45,444 nucleotides of DNA from Flavobacteriales bacterium. GTDB lineage: Bacteria > Bacteroidota > Bacteroidia > Flavobacteriales_F > PHOS-HE28. The stretch lies in the NCBI GenBank assembly GCA_020852835.1, contig JADZAC010000055.1:1-45444 (forward strand). Direction: 5' to 3'. This document shows positions 17,772-25,849 of this stretch, one piece after another (position 1 is the stretch's first letter; each line of letters opens with the position of its first letter). A model generated the notes under the pieces. That model saw only the letters and a list, made by a program, of their open reading frames with translations, did no database searches and was not told the DNA's origin. A program made the translations under genes and the position numbers.

Positions 17772-19163
17772 CTAAACCTTCACCAACTTCCACCGGCCCC
17801 TGCGGAAAAGGGCCATACAAAGCACCGCAAGCAGGCTTTCGCTTACGGCCACGGCGATGAACACCCCTTCGGGGGCTTGCATGCGTTGAGCCAAGTACCA
17901 GGCCAAAGGGATTTCCACCAGCCAAAAACACACCAGGTTCAGCCACACCGGGGTCATGGCATCACCGGCACCGTTGAACGCTTGGGCGAGCACCATGCCG
18001 TAGGCGTAGAAGAGGTAACCTGCGCTGACGATGCGCAAGGCCACCACCCCCACGCGCGCCACAGCCGGCACCTCGGTGAAGAACCCCAGGCCCCACGGGG
18101 CCAGCAGCATGAAGATCACGGCCATCACCGCCATGTAACCTGCATTCACATGGCCGCAAAGCCAGGCGCTGCGCTCCGCACGGTCCGCTTGCCCCGCGCC
18201 CAAGTTCTGCCCGGTCAGGGTGGAGGCCGCATTGGCGATGCCCCAGGCAGGAAGCAACGCAAAAATGATGATGCGCACGGCTACCGTGTAGCCGGCAACG
18301 GCATCATCCCCGAACCCGGCAACAATACGCACCAGGAATACCCAACTGGCCGAGGCAATGAGGAACTGGGCACACGCGGCGCCCGACAACCGCAGGATGT
18401 TCCAAAGCACGGCCCAGGCCACACGGAAATGCCGTGCGGCCAGCACCACCTTCCCCTTGCCGTCGAACAAGTGCCAGCACTGGTAAGCCACCCCGCAAGA
18501 CCTGCCGATCACCGTTGCCACGGCAGCGCCGGTAACTCCCATGGCCGGAACGGGCCCCAGGCCGAAGATGAGCAGCGGGTCCAGCACGATGTTGATGCCA
18601 TTGGCGATCCAGAGCGCGCGCATGGCCAGCGCCGCATTGCCCGCCCCCCGGAAAATGGCGTTGATGCCGAACAACAGCAGGATCACCACATTGCTGCCCA
18701 ACATGAGCTGCATGAAGGAACCGCCCATGGCGGCCACTTCGGGGGTTGCCCCCATCATGGCCAGCAACCGCCTCGGCCACAGCAAGCCGGGCACGGCCAA
18801 AACAAGCCCCGCAACCACTACGATCACCATGCCTTGCACCGCGGCGCGGTCCGCCCCTTCCCGGTCCTTCTCCCCGATCCGCCTGGCCACCACGGCGGTA
18901 ATGCCGGCACCCAGGCCCCAAGCCAGGCTGTACACAATGGTCATTACCCCTTCGGTAAGCCCCACCACGGCCACCGCCTCCGTGCCCAAGCGGCTCACAA
19001 AAAACACGTCGACCAAGGCAAAGAGCGATTCCATGGCCATCTCCAGCACCATCGGTATGCTCAGCAGCACCACGGCACGCCGCAAGCCGATGGCCGTATA
19101 GTCACGGTCTCCGCCTTCCAGTGCCTCCTTCACCAACTGCCACACGCGGAGAACCGCTGCCAT
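17772..19163 (-). CDS. MATE family efflux transporter
   Basis: A 463-residue polytopic inner-membrane protein with about 12 hydrophobic helices. MATE hallmarks are the N-terminal LRRAVVLLSIPMVLEMAMESLFALVDVFFVSRLGTEAVAVVGL helix pair and the repeat-2 equivalents GFGDDAVAGYTVAVRI and AASTLTGQNLGAGQ. Such proteins export cationic drugs or metabolites using Na+ or H+ gradients; the substrate is unknown. Length is typical (440-480). The start at 19163 is preferred to the one 14 codons upstream because it leaves the usual short cytoplasmic N terminus. The gene stands alone, convergent with the deiodinase-like gene and divergent from DUF1573. Confidence 0.92.
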   Translation of the reverse strand: MAAVLRVWQLVKEALEGGDRDYTAIGLRRAVVLLSIPMVLEMAMESLFALVDVFFVSRLGTEAVAVVGLTEGVMTIVYSLAWGLGAGITAVVARRIGEKDREGADRAAVQGMVIVVVAGLVLAVPGLLWPRRLLAMMGATPEVAAMGGSFMQLMLGSNVVILLLFGINAIFRGAGNAALAMRALWIANGINIVLDPLLIFGLGPVPAMGVTGAAVATVIGRSCGVAYQCWHLFDGKGKVVLAARHFRVAWAVLWNILRLSGAACAQFLIASASWVFLVRIVAGFGDDAVAGYTVAVRIIIFALLPAWGIANAASTLTGQNLGAGQADRAERSAWLCGHVNAGYMAVMAVIFMLLAPWGLGFFTEVPAVARVGVVALRIVSAGYLFYAYGMVLAQAFNGAGDAMTPVWLNLVCFWLVEIPLAWYLAQRMQAPEGVFIAVAVSESLLAVLCMALFRRGRWKLVKV

Positions 19164-19302
19164 GGCACAAAGGTTGCACAGCTGGCCGCAAGGCAGCAAC
19201 GGCATACCCCCGCCCTGTTAAACTTTGGTTAATCTCCCTCCCGCGCCCCGATGCCGGCCCGACCTTTGAAGCATCAACGCAGAAACACCATTCCAACAGC
19301 AG

Positions 19303-19764
19303 ATGAAAAAGCTCTTCGCAACCCTCAGCCTCAGCGCCTTGGTCCTGGGTGCCTTCGCCCAGGAGAACACCCGCACCGTGGGTGGCAGTGGTCCCATGGT
19401 CAGCTTGGACAAGGAAGTGCATGACTATGGCACCATTGACCAAGGCGCCAATGGCACGTGCGAGTTCAAGGTGACCAACACCGGTGACCAGCCGTTGATC
19501 ATCAGCAACTGCAAGGGATCTTGCGGCTGCACCGTGCCCAAGTGCGATACCGCCCCGATCGCACCGGGCGCGTCCACCGTGGTCACCGTGAAATACGACA
19601 CCAACCGGCCCGGGCCCATCAACAAGTCCGTGACCATCACTTCCAATGCGGTGAATGCACCTACCAAGATCATCCGCATCAAGGGCGAAGTAAAAACCTC
19701 GGCCAACGCCGCCCCCACCTCTCCGGTGAAAGCAGGCAGCACCATGGCCCCGGTCTCGAACTGA
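19303..19764 (+). CDS. DUF1573 domain protein
   Basis: A 153-residue exported protein with signal peptide MKKLFATLSLSALVLGAFAQ. Residues about 38-130 are an Ig-like/ASH-type beta-sandwich of the DUF1573 family, with the motifs HDYGTIDQGANGTCEFKVTN, GDQPLIISNCKGSCGCTVP and IAPGASTVVTVKYDT. The cysteines in NCKGSCGCTVPKC are typical of the family. Function is unknown; these proteins are very common in Bacteroidota and thought to be periplasmic or surface-associated. A good terminator hairpin follows, so it is probably transcribed alone. TTAAACTTTGG about 85 bp upstream is a rough match to the phylum's -7 element. Confidence 0.9.
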   Translation: MKKLFATLSLSALVLGAFAQENTRTVGGSGPMVSLDKEVHDYGTIDQGANGTCEFKVTNTGDQPLIISNCKGSCGCTVPKCDTAPIAPGASTVVTVKYDTNRPGPINKSVTITSNAVNAPTKIIRIKGEVKTSANAAPTSPVKAGSTMAPVSN

Positions 19765-19786
19765 TCGACTAACGCATGTTGCAGTG

Positions 19787-19821
19787 CAGGGCCGTCTCCT
19801 TGGAGGCGGCCCTGTTCATTT
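19787..19821 (+). terminator. Rho-independent terminator after DUF1573 gene
   Basis: A GGGCCGTCTCC / GGAGGCGGCCC stem (one T-G pair) closes on a two-base TT loop and is followed by TTCATTT. The 11-bp stem with a T-rich tail starts 23 bp after the DUF1573 stop codon. Confidence 0.8.
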
Positions 19822-20030
19822 GGGGCGGTTCATCGCCGAATGGCCCAAAACCGCATTGCGCCAGGCCGCAATTCCGCCCTGTTGCGGTGGCCGGCCAACC
19901 CCGGCCCTGTTGGATGCATACCTGTTCTCGTGGCGAAATTCAGTGAACACCACGGTGCGTTCGTGCCGTGGCCTTAAATTCGCGGCAACTTGGGCCACGG
20001 GATACTTTTTCTTTTTACTGAACGCGACAC

Positions 20031-21320
20031 ATGAGCGAAACTGCGAAGATCATTTTGGAGGGCAAGACCTACGAATTTCCCGTGGTCACGGGGAGTGAAG
20101 GCGAAAAGGCCATCGACATCAGCAAGTTGCGCTCAGATACGGGCTATATCACGCTGGACTTGGGCTACAAGAACACCGGTGCCACCACCAGCGCCATCAC
20201 CTTCCTGGACGGCGAACAGGGCATCCTGCGCTACCGCGGATATCCCATCGAGCAGCTGGCGGAAAAAGCCACCTTCACCGAGGTGGCCTATCTGATCCTC
20301 AACGGCGAGCTGCCCAACGCCAAACAATTGCAGGAGTTCGAGGGCAACATCCGGTATCATTCCTTGGTGCACGAGGACATGAAGCGGTTCTTCCAGTACT
20401 ACCCGAGCAATGCCCACCCCATGGGCATTCTCTCGGCGATGGTCAATTCGCTCAGTACCTTCTACCCCAAGAGCCAAACCCCCAACCGCCCCAGCAAAGA
20501 CGTGGAGCGGACGATCTACCGCCTCATCGCCAAGATGCCCACCTTGGCAGCCATCAGCTATAAGAACACCTTGGGGCACCCCACGATGTACCCCAGCAAC
20601 AAGCTGGGCTACGTGGAGAACTTCCTCCACATGATGTTCGGCCTGCCTACGGAAGAGTACCAAGCCGAACCCGTAACCGTGGATGCCCTGAACAAGTTGC
20701 TGATCTTGCATGCGGACCACGAGCAGAACTGCAGCGCCAGCACCGTGCGCATGGTGGGCAGCTCCCAGGCCAACTTGTACAGCGCCATTTCAGCAGGCAT
20801 TGCGGCCCTGTGGGGACCGCTGCACGGCGGTGCCAACCAAGAGGTCATCGAAATGCTTGAGACCATCCGCAACGACGGCGGGGACATCCACAAATGGGTG
20901 AACAAGGCAAAGGACAAGAACGATCCCTTCCGGCTGTTCGGCTTCGGGCACCGTGTGTACAAGAACTTCGACCCGCGCGCGATGATCATCAAGCGCAGCA
21001 GCGACGCGATCCTCAAGAAAATGGGCATCAACGATCCCGTGCTGGACATCGCCAAGCAGCTGGAGGAGATCGCGCTGAAGGACGATTTCTTCATCGAACG
21101 CAAGCTTTATCCCAACGTGGATTTCTACAGCGGCATCATCTACCGCGCCATCGGCATTCCCACGCGCATGTTCACGGTGATGTTTGCCCTGGGCCGCCTG
21201 CCCGGCTGGATCGCCCAATGGAAGGAAATGGTGGCCAACAAGGAACCCATCAGCCGGCCCCGCCAGATCTACACCGGTGCCATATCCCGCGATTTTGTGC
21301 CCATGTCCGGCCGCAAGTGA
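20031..21320 (+). CDS. gltA: citrate synthase
   Basis: A 429-residue type II (hexameric) citrate synthase. It condenses oxaloacetate and acetyl-CoA to citrate, the entry step of the TCA cycle, in the cytoplasm. The catalytic residues are in place: His265 in GPLHGGANQ, His307 in FGFGHRVYKNFDPRA and Asp364 in NVDFYSG. The N-terminal beta-rich extension (AKIILEGKTYEFPVVTGSEG) is the one typical of the type II enzymes. Length matches E. coli GltA (427). It is monocistronic or followed only by a small membrane protein. The 209-bp stretch before it, after the DUF1573 terminator, shows a 6-bp CCACGG/CCGTGG hairpin and TACTTTTT (one mismatch to TAnnTTTG) but nothing decisive. Confidence 0.97.
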   Translation: MSETAKIILEGKTYEFPVVTGSEGEKAIDISKLRSDTGYITLDLGYKNTGATTSAITFLDGEQGILRYRGYPIEQLAEKATFTEVAYLILNGELPNAKQLQEFEGNIRYHSLVHEDMKRFFQYYPSNAHPMGILSAMVNSLSTFYPKSQTPNRPSKDVERTIYRLIAKMPTLAAISYKNTLGHPTMYPSNKLGYVENFLHMMFGLPTEEYQAEPVTVDALNKLLILHADHEQNCSASTVRMVGSSQANLYSAISAGIAALWGPLHGGANQEVIEMLETIRNDGGDIHKWVNKAKDKNDPFRLFGFGHRVYKNFDPRAMIIKRSSDAILKKMGINDPVLDIAKQLEEIALKDDFFIERKLYPNVDFYSGIIYRAIGIPTRMFTVMFALGRLPGWIAQWKEMVANKEPISRPRQIYTGAISRDFVPMSGRK

Positions 21321-21382
21321 AGCGCAGTCCTCTTCTTCGATCACGGCCGCTCATTAACTTGCCCCGGCTTTAGAACAGCATC

Positions 21383-21580
21383 ATGAACAAACGCAAACTG
21401 CTCGGATACGCCGTCTGGCTGGTCGCTTTCCTCATCCCCTTGCAGCCCTCCATATTGGATACCGAGGGCATCAGCAACACCGTGGGCGTGATCAGCTTCG
21501 TGGCGCTGGTGGTGCTGGTATTCCTGGGCTACTGGCTGGTGGACGGCGCCGAGGCACCCAAGGCGGAACACGGGCATTGA
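21383..21580 (+). CDS. small two-helix membrane protein, unknown function
   Basis: A 65-residue protein with two predicted membrane helices (LLGYAVWLVAFLIPL, and VGVISFVALVVLVFLGYWLV) joined by a short polar loop, ending in a charged tail KAEHGH. ATG with TAACTTGC 21 bp upstream, a degenerate match to the phylum's -7 element. It follows citrate synthase by 62 bp on the same strand and converges with the DUF5777 gene. I do not recognise a family. Coding is supported by the well-formed hydrophobic pattern and the compact, gap-filling position. Confidence 0.65.
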   Translation: MNKRKLLGYAVWLVAFLIPLQPSILDTEGISNTVGVISFVALVVLVFLGYWLVDGAEAPKAEHGH

Positions 21581-21615
21581 CCCCGGGGCACGCACCGGTG
21601 CCGCCTGCACCCTCT

Positions 21616-22569
21616 TCAGGGCTTCGAGCCAGCCTCCTGCGCCTTGCGCCAAGCTTTGGCCTTGGGGTCGTGCAAGGTGAATACACGGGAGATGTTGAAC
21701 CCGAAATGGATATCGCCCCGTGCGAAATCCCCCACCGTTTCCGTAATGAAGCCGCGCTCGTACATGGCCGTACTGTTGGTGAAGTGCAGCTGGAACACGT
21801 GCCCGCCGGTTTCGATGTCAAATCCTACTGCCACGGAATTGTGATAAGCCGGCCGTGGCCCTTGGTCGGGCAGCACATAGAAATACTCGGCGTTGATGGT
21901 TACGCGCTTGCTGAGCTTGGCCCGGCCGCCAATGCCCAGGTTGATCAGGTCATTGCGGTCGGCCGCGGTCTTCACCAAGTTCCTGTGCACCACGCCGGGG
22001 GATAGCTGCAGTGTAAGCCCCTCAGTGAATTTGCGGCCTATGACCGCTTGGAAGCTGTACGCCAGGCGGTGAGTAAGATGATCCTCGATGCCCTCGAAAT
22101 ACCAAGGCACCTGGTTCGCCGGCATGGTGGTGGCCGAAGCAGCTGCCACCACGGCAAGCGTAAAGGGCATGGAACAGCCTTGGTCGCACTGGCGCAACAG
22201 CTTGTATTTGGCAAAGCCGTCGAGCGTCTTTTCAAAGGAGCTACGGCCGAAGCCGAGCATCAACCGATCGGTTGCACCATAGTCAAACCCCAGGCGGATC
22301 GTGGCTTGGTCCAATCCGAAAAGCTCCTGCACCCCATTGCTCAGGAACCCAAAGCGGTGCCCGATCCGGAAATCCAGCACTCCATGGGCGGTGTTCTCCA
22401 GGCTATGCCCATTGATGACCCGGGTGGACTTGAAACTGGCCGAGGTGTGGACCACCTCCATACTATCCGACGCCAGCAGCAGCAACAAGTCGTCTTGCGC
22501 ATGCAGCAGCGGGGTGCCGCACGTGAGCGCCGTGGCAAGGCAGGTGTACCGGGAGATGTGGATGGGCAT
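21616..22569 (-). CDS. DUF5777-family outer-membrane beta-barrel protein
   Basis: A 317-residue exported protein (signal peptide to about residue 25, ..LLHAQ). Alternating hydrophobic strands run throughout: HGVLDFRIGHRFGFL, ATIRLGFDYGATDRLMLGFGRS, LTLQLSPGVVHRNLV and VTINAEYFYVLPDQ, with FGFNISRVFTLHDP near the end. The GFDYGATDRLMLGFGRS..K..D strand with FAKYKLLRQ matches the DUF5777 barrel family of Bacteroidota. Function unknown; an outer-membrane location is inferred. It is the last gene of a tight minus-strand run (11 bp after the YceI gene) that also encodes an OB-fold protein and two cytochrome-like lipoproteins, suggesting an electron-transfer or anaerobic-respiration context. Confidence 0.8.
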   Translation of the reverse strand: MPIHISRYTCLATALTCGTPLLHAQDDLLLLLASDSMEVVHTSASFKSTRVINGHSLENTAHGVLDFRIGHRFGFLSNGVQELFGLDQATIRLGFDYGATDRLMLGFGRSSFEKTLDGFAKYKLLRQCDQGCSMPFTLAVVAAASATTMPANQVPWYFEGIEDHLTHRLAYSFQAVIGRKFTEGLTLQLSPGVVHRNLVKTAADRNDLINLGIGGRAKLSKRVTINAEYFYVLPDQGPRPAYHNSVAVGFDIETGGHVFQLHFTNSTAMYERGFITETVGDFARGDIHFGFNISRVFTLHDPKAKAWRKAQEAGSKP

Positions 22570-22580
22570 GGGGCAACGGA

Positions 22581-23132
22581 CTACAACTTGGAATATTCCA
22601 GGTTCACCTTCACCCGGATGGATTTGGCGATCTTGTCCCGGACCACACCGGGGATCTTGATGCCGTGGTCCTCGGGCTTCACTTCGAATTCACTGGTGGC
22701 TTTCATCGTGCCCGCCGCAGTGGTAACGATCGTGCCCTGTACTGCAACAGGCCGTGCCACCCCGTGGATGGTGAGGTCGCCGGCCACGGTCACGGCATGG
22801 GAGCCCGCAGTGCGGAGGTCATCTCCGGAAGTGGCCTTGAGCGTGCCCTTGAACGTGGCCTTCGGGTAAGTGGCGCTCTCCATGTAATTCTCGTTGAAGT
22901 GCTCCTGCATCAGCGCCTTCTCGAACTCGAATGCCTTGATCAAGGCGGCGAACTCCACGGCCCCGGTAGTTGGATCCAGGACACTGGTGACTTTGCGGTT
23001 CACCGCGGTGATGTCCTCCATGGGGGTACTGGAGAAGAAGGAGATCTCACCGTTGCGCGTGGCGAAATGCGTTTGGGCCGCCAGTACGGCGGGCAGCAGG
23101 CCGAGGCCGGCAAGAAGAACGTTGCGTGTCAT
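22581..23132 (-). CDS. YceI family periplasmic protein (copy 1)
   Basis: A 183-residue lipocalin-like beta-barrel of the YceI family. Start ATG at 23132 gives the signal peptide MTRNVLLAGLGLLPAVLAAQ. Family motifs are EISFFSSTPMEDITAVN, the MQEHFNENYMES helix (usually M..HFN), KATFKGTL, and DLTIHGVARPVAVQGT near the C terminus. YceI proteins bind amphiphilic, isoprenoid-like ligands; the ligand here is unknown. Placed 16 bp after the OB-fold gene and 11 bp before the DUF5777 gene. A second, diverged YceI gene heads the adjoining two-component operon at 29.2 kb. Confidence 0.93.
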   Translation of the reverse strand: MTRNVLLAGLGLLPAVLAAQTHFATRNGEISFFSSTPMEDITAVNRKVTSVLDPTTGAVEFAALIKAFEFEKALMQEHFNENYMESATYPKATFKGTLKATSGDDLRTAGSHAVTVAGDLTIHGVARPVAVQGTIVTTAAGTMKATSEFEVKPEDHGIKIPGVVRDKIAKSIRVKVNLEYSKL

Positions 23133-23148
23133 TGTGGTCGGTAGTGTT

Positions 23149-23574
23149 TCAAGGTTCCTGTTGCTGCCCCACGACCGTACAGCGCTGGAGCAGCACATCC
23201 AAATTGAAGCCGGCGCAATAGCCTTGGATCCGCACCGGATCCCCGGCAACGAAGCCCGCCATGGTGCCGGGTACCAGCTCGCATACCACGCCACCCAGCG
23301 GATCGCCGGTTTCAAGGACAACGTTGACCAGCCCATCCGTGGTGGAAACGCTGCGCACAACACCTTCCACGGCCACGAGCTTGTCATTGTACTGCAGGCC
23401 GGCAGCCGCTTCATCCATTTGGAATGCCGCGAAAAGCGCTTCGGCCTGCACCAGCACCTCCGCAGTGCGCCCTTCCGCGGTAGCGGGCTTGGCAGAGTAC
23501 ATCCGGTATGCATAGGCGGCAACCGCGGCCAGCACCACGCACACCACGAGGATCACTACGTGCTTTCGTTTCAT
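23149..23574 (-). CDS. membrane-anchored OB-fold (tRNA_anti-like) protein
   Basis: A 141-residue protein with an N-terminal membrane anchor or signal (KHVVILVVCVVLAAVAAYAY). Its C-terminal half fits the tRNA_anti-like OB-fold family: LQYNDKLVAVEGVVRSVSTTDG, then VVLETGDPLGGVVCELV, then GDPVRIQGYCAGFNLDVLLQRC. These small periplasmic OB folds are common in Bacteroidota and have no assigned function; they are not thought to bind tRNA. Only 3 bp separate it from the upstream cytochrome-like lipoprotein, and 16 bp from the YceI gene, so the genes are almost certainly co-transcribed. Confidence 0.8.
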   Translation of the reverse strand: MKRKHVVILVVCVVLAAVAAYAYRMYSAKPATAEGRTAEVLVQAEALFAAFQMDEAAAGLQYNDKLVAVEGVVRSVSTTDGLVNVVLETGDPLGGVVCELVPGTMAGFVAGDPVRIQGYCAGFNLDVLLQRCTVVGQQQEP

Positions 23575-23577
23575 GGT

Positions 23578-23952
23578 TCAATTGTTCAAGGCTCCGGCGT
23601 TCACCCACAATTCGATCTGTCTGATCTGGCAATCGGGCAACTTTCCGCTCGGGGGCATGGGTTGCACATTTCCTTGGTGCTGGATGGCATTCAACACGCC
23701 TCCGTTCTGCACTTGCGCAAGGAACCCGGCATAGGTGGTAAAATCACCCGTGCCGGTACCACCCGGCACGTGACAGCCCAGGATGGCGCAATTCCCTTGC
23801 AGTATGGGCTGTACCGAGCCCGAAAAGGTGACACTTGCGGTGTCGCAGAAATTCCGCGGATAGAGGTCGGCCTCCACATCGTAATAGCACCCGCCGGATG
23901 CCAGGAGGCTACCGGCAACGACCACGGCCATCAATAGGTACTTGGTGCGCAT
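23578..23952 (-). CDS. small cytochrome c-like lipoprotein with CX4CH motif
   Basis: A 124-residue lipoprotein (lipobox LASGGC, Cys near residue 22). Residues about 40-120 resemble one cytochrome-c-type module: VQPILQGNCAILGCHVPGG contains C-A-I-L-G-C-H, a CX4CH spacing instead of CXXCH, and a possible distal Met in QPMPPSGKLPDCQIRQIELWVNAGA. The same architecture appears in the larger protein encoded 7 bp upstream, so the two look like a duplicated pair. Likely an outer-membrane or periplasmic electron-transfer protein; haem attachment at a CX4CH site is plausible but not certain. Confidence 0.75.
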   Translation of the reverse strand: MRTKYLLMAVVVAGSLLASGGCYYDVEADLYPRNFCDTASVTFSGSVQPILQGNCAILGCHVPGGTGTGDFTTYAGFLAQVQNGGVLNAIQHQGNVQPMPPSGKLPDCQIRQIELWVNAGALNN

Positions 23953-23959
23953 GGTGCGG

Positions 23960-24706
23960 TTAGTTGTTGGGGGCTCCCTCGGCGATCCAGATCAGGATCT
24001 GTTCAATCTGGCAATCGGGCAACATGGGACCGGTGGGCGGCATTGGGGTGAAAGGGTTCTGGTGCTGGATGGACCCGGCCAGTCGTCCGTCCAACGCCAC
24101 GGTGTGCAGGTCGTCCCATGAGGTGTAGTCCAAGCCCCCTTCCGGCGTACTGCCGCCATGGCATCCCGTGCAGTATCCATCCACCAAGGGTTGGATCACG
24201 CCCGAATAGGTGATGTTCGAAGTATCGCAGGAGCTTGCACAGGAATTGTCGGGGTAGCCCTGCTGGATCCACAGGCCTATCAGAGCGATCTGATCCGGTG
24301 TGAGCGGCGCTTGCGGAGGGCGCGGCATGACCTTGTCCGGGTCATCTTCGTTGATGGCCTCCCAAAGATCACCGTTCTGCAGGGTGCCGCTGGCCAGGAG
24401 CGATCCGTAGCTGGTGAGCTGGATGCCGTCATTGTCGTTGGTGGCCTGGTCGTGGCAGCCGGATACCGCGCAATTGGAGATCAGCAACGGCAGGATCTGC
24501 TGTTCGAAGTACACGCTGTCTGGATCGCACTCCACGATCGGCAGCGGCCCCGGTCCTGAACCTTGGTCTTCCACCCCCTCATCCGGAGAAACCACTGGTT
24601 CATGCTTGCAGGAGTACAGACTGAAAAGGAGCATGCCCATCACAGCGGCACAGCGCAAGGTTCCCAGGGGCAGCGGGCTGGCGGAAGGTGCGGGGAGGAA
24701 CGACAT
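23960..24706 (-). CDS. two-module cytochrome c-like lipoprotein
   Basis: A 248-residue putative lipoprotein (hydrophobic segment then LFSLYSCKHE, lipobox Cys near residue 34 with the ATG at 24706). It has two cytochrome-like modules. The first has QQILPLLISNCAVSGCHDQ, a CX4CH motif, with KVMPRPPQAPLTPDQIALIGLWIQQG downstream as a possible Met-ligand segment. The second has IQPLVDGYCTGCHGG, a canonical CXXCH, with FTPMPPTGPMLPDCQIEQILIWIAEGAPN. The order (haem motif, MPP, LPDCQI..I..WI) is repeated in the 124-residue protein next to it. It likely carries electrons in the periplasm or outer membrane. A shorter start at 24640 is possible. Confidence 0.8.
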   Translation of the reverse strand: MSFLPAPSASPLPLGTLRCAAVMGMLLFSLYSCKHEPVVSPDEGVEDQGSGPGPLPIVECDPDSVYFEQQILPLLISNCAVSGCHDQATNDNDGIQLTSYGSLLASGTLQNGDLWEAINEDDPDKVMPRPPQAPLTPDQIALIGLWIQQGYPDNSCASSCDTSNITYSGVIQPLVDGYCTGCHGGSTPEGGLDYTSWDDLHTVALDGRLAGSIQHQNPFTPMPPTGPMLPDCQIEQILIWIAEGAPNN

Positions 24707-24766
24707 GTTCAATTCGACTGTTATGAGGGTAGACCCCGTTCCGGGGCATGCAGTTGCTTGATCGTT

Positions 24767-24997
24767 TCAGCGCTTATTGTCCGGCCCGAAGTTGCCGTTT
24801 CTTTTGACCTCCTTGATCCAGGCCATGAGCTGGATGGCATCCAACCGGTTGTGGTAGCGTGGTTCGCGGTTCAGGCGCATGATCTGGCCCAACAGCGCCC
24901 CTTGATCGGCCCTCAACAACAGGTCCAGATCTTTGGGATCAAGCATGCTCATGGTGTCCATCTGCGTGGGTGGATGCGATCCGTTGCGGCCCTTCAT
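24767..24997 (-). CDS. small hypothetical protein
   Basis: An open frame of 76 codons from ATG 24997, or 64 codons from ATG 24961, lying between the LytTR regulator and the cytochrome-like lipoprotein genes on the same strand. The product is hydrophilic, with SMLDPKDLDLLLRADQGALLGQIMRLNREP and a basic C terminus (KEVKRNGNFGPDNKR). No signal peptide or known family is recognised. The amphipathic Leu-rich segment and its place in the gene run support coding, but the call is tentative. Confidence 0.45.
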   Translation of the reverse strand: MKGRNGSHPPTQMDTMSMLDPKDLDLLLRADQGALLGQIMRLNREPRYHNRLDAIQLMAWIKEVKRNGNFGPDNKR

Positions 24998-25087
24998 CGT
25001 TCCATTGCATCCACAAAACAACGGTGTACGGCCCAGGATGGAAACTCGGACCCGACGAGGCGGGAAGAAAGGACGACGAACCGGCAA

Positions 25088-25849
25088 CTACCCCGCAAGC
25101 CAGCGCTTGAACTCCGCTGATCGTTCACTGCTTACAATGGCATCCTCGGCGAACGGCGGTTGGAGCACCACCTTCACCCTGCTCTTGCTGTATGCCAACA
25201 TCTCCTGAATGCTCCGGAAATTCACGATCAACTGCCGGTTCAACCGAAAGAACCGGTCTGCCGGTAGTTGGTGCTCCAAGCGGTCCAGGCTTTCGTCCAA
25301 AGGCAGGTCCTTTCCCTCCAACGTGCGCAAGTAGGTGTCCTTCCGATGGGAATGGAAGTAGGCGATGTCCTGGGGTTCCACCACACGGATCCGGTCGCCA
25401 ATACGGATCAGAAAGCGTTTGACCGGTACCGTAGGGCGCTCAGCGGCGATGTCTTCCCGTTTGGCCAATCCACCGAGCCCGCGTACGGTGCGCAGGTGGC
25501 GCAGGCGGTCCAAGGCAGCGGCCAGCTCCTCTCGTTTCACGGGCTTCAACAAGTAGTCCAACGCGTTCACACGGAAGGCCTTGAGCGCGAACTCGTCGAA
25601 GGCGGTGATGAAGACCACCGGGCATGCCACGTCCACGGCACTGAACACCTCGAAGCTGTTGCCATCGGCAAGGCGCACATCGAAGAGGGCCAGGTCCGGT
25701 GGTTCATGTTGCTTGAACCAGGCCACGGCCTGTTCCACCGAGGGCAGGTCCGCCACCACCTCCACCCCGGGGTCCAATTCCGCGAGCAGCTTGCGCATGC
25801 GCCTTACGGCGGCGGGTTCATCCTCAACGATCGTCACGCGCAGGTTCAT
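25088..25849 (-). CDS. LytTR-type response regulator
   Basis: A 253-residue regulator. The receiver domain (1-120) has the acidic pair Glu9/Asp10, phospho-acceptor Asp57 in LALFDVRLADG, and Lys in DYLLKPV. The C-terminal LytTR DNA-binding domain (about 150-250) shows RIRVVEPQDIAYFHSHRKDTYL and FFRLNRQLIVNFRSIQ. Its start codon overlaps the stop of the sensor kinase gene (ATGA, 25846-25849), so the two are translationally coupled and form a cognate pair. Target genes may be the cytochrome/YceI/DUF5777 genes directly downstream (inferred). Confidence 0.95.
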   Translation of the reverse strand: MNLRVTIVEDEPAAVRRMRKLLAELDPGVEVVADLPSVEQAVAWFKQHEPPDLALFDVRLADGNSFEVFSAVDVACPVVFITAFDEFALKAFRVNALDYLLKPVKREELAAALDRLRHLRTVRGLGGLAKREDIAAERPTVPVKRFLIRIGDRIRVVEPQDIAYFHSHRKDTYLRTLEGKDLPLDESLDRLEHQLPADRFFRLNRQLIVNFRSIQEMLAYSKSRVKVVLQPPFAEDAIVSSERSAEFKRWLAG

